Shown here: positions 58,464 through 64,000 of the stretch, piece by piece | Position numbering within the stretch: the first letter of the stretch is position 1 | Layout: each line of letters opens with the position of its first letter | Assembly (NCBI RefSeq): GCF_905475395.1 | Contig: NC_058340.1 | Location: 55,468,181 to 55,532,180, forward strand | Source of the DNA: Chrysoperla carnea | Taxonomy: Eukaryota; Arthropoda; Insecta; Neuroptera; Chrysopidae | Length of the DNA: 64,000 nucleotides | Reading direction: 5' to 3' | Translations under genes and position numbers: made by a program | Notes under the pieces: model-generated | Told to the model about the DNA's origin: nothing | Database searches by the model: none | What the model saw: the letters and a program-made list of their open reading frames with translations, nothing else

Positions 58464-61310
58464 TTTTATCAGAAGGGGTGAATGAATATAAGTTTGTAAA
58501 ACTAGTAAATCGTTAAAAATGATGAAAATTTATTGAATAACCTTGGAAATATTTTATCTGATATTAAATCATAAATATTATTAAGGCACACACACGTGAA
58601 AACATTAAAATTTTAACGAAAGTTGGGATAAATAACTAAATATAAAACTTGCAACTTGTGAAAGATTGTTTTAATCTGAAAAGTTTTTTATTATATTTTA
58701 GGAAACAACAAATTAATAACAATTACGAAACAAGTTTTATTTTTTTTTTAAATTGGAGGTTATGTTTCATGATTATATTTTTACAAAAATTTATTATCTA
58801 TAGTTCATTCAAAAATTCTTGATAAGATTTTTTTTTAAATGGCATATACATAATTTGATAATATAATTGCGTTACGTTATTATTTTTGACCACATAAAAA
58901 TAGGTTTAAATTAATTTTTTTTCAACGTCAGGTTTCGTTAAATTAATGAATTATGTTCAAAAATTGCTGCTATATTTACAAAACATAGAAGGAGTTGTAA
59001 AAAAAGCTCAGACAACAGCTATTCATTTGTTCGTCAAAAATTTTATTTAATTTTTATCCTATTAAAATAAAAAAATTTTCTAGACAGCTCCATTGTAGAT
59101 ATATTTAAATCAACTATAGTTACTTGATTTCTGTACAAATACAACATGGATGCCAAAGAATATAAAATAATTGAAATCAATAAAATATAAATAAATGTTA
59201 AAAGTTGATCACAGAAAATAAATAACAAAATAAATATATTTAAACAATTTAACAAAAATTATGATTATATTGATTAATAAATAACAACAAAAGACTAAAT
59301 AATTATCATGTATATAAGTTATTAATCAATTAATTATTTATTCCATTGTAGGCTAATGTTAATAGTTGATTATTATTATTACATACACATATAAATAAAT
59401 ACATACATTGTATATAGTGTTATCTCATTTAAACTTATCATGTTATGTTATCATCTATCTTTATTTATATTTACTGCTTAATTTGTGTCCATGTTGTAGG
59501 GTAAGATGTTGTACCCATAGAGTAATATGTAACTGGAATCTTCTGTAGTTCTTCCATAGATTTTATCATTTATTCAACCGCTAGTAAGCTGAAGATTGAT
59601 TCTGATAAGGGTTTCTTTTTTTTTCCGAATAAGCAGATAATAAAATTTTTTCGTGAACAAATTACTTCCTTTACAAGCTGACCATATTGTTTTAAAAATT
59701 ATACGCAACGTAAATCATTGGTTATTGGTGAGTAAGCTGTTACATCATATTTCAATTTTAGACAGAACGTTAAATTTTGAGAAGCTTAAGTTTCAACTAC
59801 GCAAAGTTATGTGCCTTGAATCTAACAACATAATGTATTATGGAAACATGTACTATATATTACAATTGGGTTTCCAACTATTGGCCAGCAAAGAATAAGT
59901 TGGAAAAGAAATCTAATTCACAACAAGTTATTAAAAATACCCGCTGAAGCTATTGCTGGACGCTCAGAGTAGAGGATGTCTGTAAAAAGAAGTATAGGAT
60001 TTTTAATCTTTTAATCACATACATTTTGTGATTCAATCCATAGATTGAACTGTTACGATTACATGTTGAAGAGAGCGCTTTCAGGTACAAGCGCTGTGGA
60101 TGATTTTAGGTACATTAGGGTGTTAGCCATGCTACATGTGATGTTTGTTGTACCATGGTTCACACGTTTTTATCTATAGTTGTTTAACATTTAAATTCTG
60201 AAAGAAAAACATAGTGTTGAGGAAATAAAATACTATAAACAGTGACAATTTCCATTTTAAATGAGGGCTATAAAAAGTACATAAATGTAAATTTTGATTC
60301 TAGGTACTACACTTTCCCCTATACACACATATACAATCTTGTTCGTGTATGTTTATGTTTGTGGCTCTGTAGAGCAAACATCAAGGCCATTTAGGTAGAA
60401 TATAAAATATTATAACTCCGTCTATTTATTGCTTTGATATCAGTGTTTCTCAACTTTTCGGTTACTAAGAATGAAAAACTCTTGACTAATAACTTCGACA
60501 AGATAATTAACTCCTTAACTATCAGACTGATTTAGACCGTCAGCTACCGACGATCCTTGTGTGTCCATCAAATTTAATCGCACTTAAAATTATTTTCTTG
60601 GATCAAACTCATTTTATTGTGAGCCCAAAATGAGGCAAAATTTCTATGATTCTTATTGTCTGCCATCTAAAGGGTTGATCGTGGTATTTAATTTAATTTT
60701 GATAATAAAAAAAAATTAGGTTTTGTGTACCAAATTATAGAAATTGAGTTTATTGTATATCAAATTGCAACGACTGTCTTCCCTACCATCAATGTTAACA
60801 AAGTCATTGATAACACGTAAAAACACTACCATTTGTTTTTACGTGTTATCAATAAGTATTTTTTCTGCTAGAAAGGGTTAAAAAACGTTTCATGAGCAGC
60901 ACATTTTTCAACGTCTTCGACAGTTGCAACCTTCCTGACATTTTTTATGTTCATAATTTGTAGTCAATGATCCTGTTTTAACAAAAAACAATGATCGAGT
61001 CAAAATAACACGTCGAAATCGAAAAACTTGATTACCATAAATTCGACACGTTTAAAATCTCGTTCTTCATTATTACCAAAATGTGGCAGACAAAATGAAT
61101 CAAAAAAATTTAGCTGCATTAAGTGTTGTATAACACTTCGCAGAAAAAATTTGAAGACTTCTGTTTTACAATAGGTATAATAAATGATATTAATTTTCTG
61201 TATGTACAGGTTATGGTATATTCAGAGAGTTTTCATTCATATTTTATTCGATTAATTATTATATTGGTGGTATGTTTGTATATTCATTAATTAAATGTAT
61301 AAATTTTATT
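58464..61310. other. Intron stretch, no gene seen
   Basis: Holds the hairpin at 60807-60852. An 81-residue frame at 59653-59898 has ordinary composition but no recognizable domain and no splice support in the ARID5 frame. Confidence 0.5.
60807..60852. repeat. Perfect 18-bp inverted repeat
   Basis: TTGATAACACGTAAAAAC at 60807-60824 pairs exactly with GTTTTTACGTGTTATCAA at 60835-60852 around a 10-nt loop. Confidence 0.85.
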
Positions 61311-63569
61311 TAATACAGGGTGTTCAAATTATGATGTCACTAATTAATGTACCATTTGTAATACAAAAATAAATTCAAAATGAATAAAAATGCCGACCGA
61401 CTAATTGCAGTTAGTGTCATTTACACTGTCGCATAATTAGAGTTGTCACCACAAATATATAAAACGCAAAAACTTGATATGTATGTAAAAAACTGGAGTT
61501 ATTGAGTTTAGTTTATTTCTTAGTAATATTTTATGAATTCGATGCCAATTTAAATACTTAAAATATGAATAGGAAGGAACATAGTGTCCATGAGAGGAAA
61601 GAAAAAATTTAGTATATATTTTAAAGAACCGTAAATATACTTAAATAGTTTTCTATATCAAATATTCATTCTATGATATTGCATTTTGTAATAAAATCTT
61701 TTATGCTGCTCCCGATTAAAATTTTATGTATATGGCTTTATAACTATTTTTTCAGATTTTACGTACATCGTTAAAATCTGGCCTCAGTTTTCAATTTATA
61801 AAGAATTATTCCTAACATACTGCTTGTGAGAATAGTAATTAAAATTCTCTTTTGTAAATGTTAATAAACCACATATAGTTAAAAAAAACCTTATTAACAT
61901 TGCCATTATAGCAAATATTTATATTTTACTATAAAATTATTTTTATGGGGCTTCCATATGCAAACTTTCATTCCTTTTTTCACCACCTTAGGTGTTTAGT
62001 TTCAAAAAATCGTTCTTAGTGAGCGTCTACATCGCAAAATAAGCCAAATTTCAAGTCATTCGGGTGTAAAATTTTAGAGATCTCGTGATAAATCAGTTAG
62101 TCAATCAATCAGTGGTATTTCACTTGTATATGTATATATAGATTCGTTTTTTGATCATATTTTAAAATCATAAAAATACATTTAATTGAATAAATAAATA
62201 AAAATAAGTGTAAAAAATCAGTGCAAGTGATTACAGTTAGTCAGTCGGCATATTATTTAATCATTTTGAATATATTTGTGATAAAATAAAATATGATAAT
62301 TAAATAAAATATATAATATATTAATTATGTGATTTTGATTATAAAAAATATATAAAAAAAACTTACTAAACTAAACTGATAGTGTATTTAATATATATAA
62401 ATGGTTGGTAATAACATTATTATTAAATTTAATCATTATTAAATAGTAATAATAATATGGATAATATTTTAATAATAAATTATTAAATTTATAGTGAAAC
62501 TTCTTTATAAATTACATGTATAAAAATAACTGTGTAAATGAATTTTATAATTCAAGTTTTTATTTATGCTAGTTTTATGTACAGTAAAATTTATAGATGA
62601 AGTTATATAATATATAAATTTTTAATGAAAATAATTACTAAATTATTTATAAAAGCCAGTAAATTATAAAAGTAATAAACATATATGCAGCCACAGTTTG
62701 TGGAATTTTCTTTCCTATTATTTGTAGCGTTTAATTTGCTTAGTTTACGAGATATTTGGAAAAAAATCAAAATGGGTGCTTTTTAATCCCTGTCTTCAAT
62801 GACCACCCTCTCATAATAGCCCTTCGAGGTTTTTTTTCTTTAATAACCCATTGAAAGATTCTTGAAATGAAAACCCGTGTAGCCGAAGTTTACTGTTTTT
62901 AAGACATAATTACTAGCCTAATGTTGAACTACCCATATTTAAAGTATATAATATCTAAATTGTTTGAATATATTTTACTGTAATGCTATAAAATGCTTAC
63001 ATAAAGTGAAATTATATCAATTTAAATTAATAGATTGATGATTGATCGTTTTCGTTTCAATTTAAGATATTAATATTCAAATTAGGTATTTATTAATATC
63101 ATGGTAAAGGAAGGTGTAATATATTATTATAAAATTTTCTTATAATAAAATAATCATTCAGAGGAAAATCAATGCACTTATATAAATAGAATATATATAG
63201 TTTTTATACAGGATAGTCTTAAGTTCTGTTCTCAATTCATCTATAGCCGGAAAAGCTTCCTTTTCTAGATCCAAGATGAAAATTTGGTCAAAATCCAAAA
63301 TGAAAATTTGGCACACATTGCCTTAAGCTTGGATTCGAAACGGATTGATGGAACACTCATTTCACTATCACTGTTTTTCGTAATTTTTGACTATAAGTCT
63401 TAAATTATGAAGAATTTTGGGCTTATATTGTTAAAATACCTATCTAAAAGACACATTTTGACAATATCCACAAAATCCGGCAACTGTAGTGTACTGAAAA
63501 ATTGTCAGTTACATGTTACTTAACATTTAATGAGGTTCTACCGTTATAACTTGGCCACCCTGTGTATAA
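61311..63569. other. Intron stretch with LINE-like tail debris
   Basis: Starts with ACAGGGTGTTCAAATTATGA, a common element edge. At about 61980-62150 a run through ATCTCGTGATAAATCAGT to TATATGTATATATAGATTC resembles the TA-rich 3' tail of an old LINE. No gene seen. Confidence 0.4.
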
Positions 63570-64000
63570 TTTTTATACCATGTATATATGAAATATACAT
63601 AGTATATTAAGTTTTGTCCCAAGTTTGTAACGCTTAAAAATATTGATGCTACGAAAAAAATTTTGGTATAGGTGTTCATAGAATCAACTTATTAATCCAT
63701 TTCCAGCTGTCCGTCCGCCCGTCTGTGGACACGATAACACAAAAACGAAAAAAGATATCGAGCTGAATTTTTACAGCGTACTCAGGACGTAAAAAGTGAG
63801 GTCAAGTTCGTAAATGAGCATCATAGGTCAATTGGGTCTTGGGTCCGTTGGACCCATCTTGTAAATCGTTAGAGATAGAACAAAAGTTTAAATGTAAAAA
63901 ATGTTCCTTATAAAAAAATAAAAAACTTTTGTTTGAAACATTTTTTTGAAAACATCACTGTTTACCCACGAGGGCGTTAATTAGGTGCAAATTTTATAGT
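63570..64000 (-). repeat. Interspersed family A, copy A9 (cut by the window end)
   Basis: Runs from the terminal hairpin (TTATACCATGTATATATGAA) through GTTTACCCACGAGGGCG. The remaining ~120 bp lie outside the window. Confidence 0.85.

Larger units (their letters stand above)
22797..64000 (+). other. ARID5 intron 2 (>41 kb, 3' end outside the window)
   Basis: I found no coding exon after 22796 that continues ARID5 and no other gene on either strand. All open frames here are short and either fall in repeats or lack recognizable domains. The stretch holds most family A copies, palindromic elements, MITEs and a candidate recursive splice site at 46853. An exon shorter than ~60 codons could have been missed. 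Confidence 0.7.

Noticed and set aside
59490..59520. GTTGTAGGGTAAGATG as another zero-length exon
   Set aside because: One extra G separates AG from GTAAG, the pyrimidine tract is poor, and the fit is no better than chance.

Overview
This is AT-rich nuclear DNA (roughly three quarters A+T by eye) from an insect. The case for an insect rests on three things: spliced genes with short exons and GT-AG introns, two clip-domain serine protease homologs of the phenoloxidase-activating-factor type, and a dense load of small arthropod-type transposable elements. I cannot fix the order or species from the sequence alone. No rRNA, tRNA, CRISPR or prokaryotic feature was seen.

Region 1 (1-5.3 kb): the 3' four exons of a clip-domain serine protease homolog, here SPH1. 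Its first exon (signal peptide and first half of the clip domain) must lie upstream of the window. The catalytic serine is replaced by glycine, as in PPAF2-like cofactors. Region 2 (5.3-14.2 kb): intergenic. It holds a 5'-truncated LINE remnant with a 13-bp flanking direct repeat, a broken mariner-type transposase, a TTAA-flanked MITE, four tandem copies of a ~314-bp satellite-like unit, and nested interspersed repeats. Region 3 (14.2-19.5 kb): a complete five-exon paralog, SPH2, with the same intron positions and phases as SPH1. It has lost all three catalytic residues and has gained a hydrophobic C-terminal tail. Its introns are packed with MITEs, including one hAT-like element inserted in another.

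Region 4 (22.0-64 kb): the first two coding exons of an ARID5 (ARID5A/B-like) transcription regulator, followed by an intron that is still open at the window's end (more than 41 kb). This intron contains many copies of a ~550-bp interspersed family (family A), several large palindromic elements, further TTAA and hAT-like MITEs, inverted pairs of long repeats, and microsatellites. It also contains a strong zero-length-exon motif: branch site, long pyrimidine tract, then CAG directly joined to GTAAGA, at about 46,853. That is the textbook form of a recursive splice (ratchet) site and is my leading candidate for something of real interest.

The two SPHs probably act outside the cell or on its surface in melanization or immune cascades, as cofactors rather than enzymes. 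ARID5 acts in the nucleus and is unrelated to them. Most short open reading frames elsewhere in the window are chance frames inside repeats. Family names A-G are mine, and repeat boundaries were read by eye.
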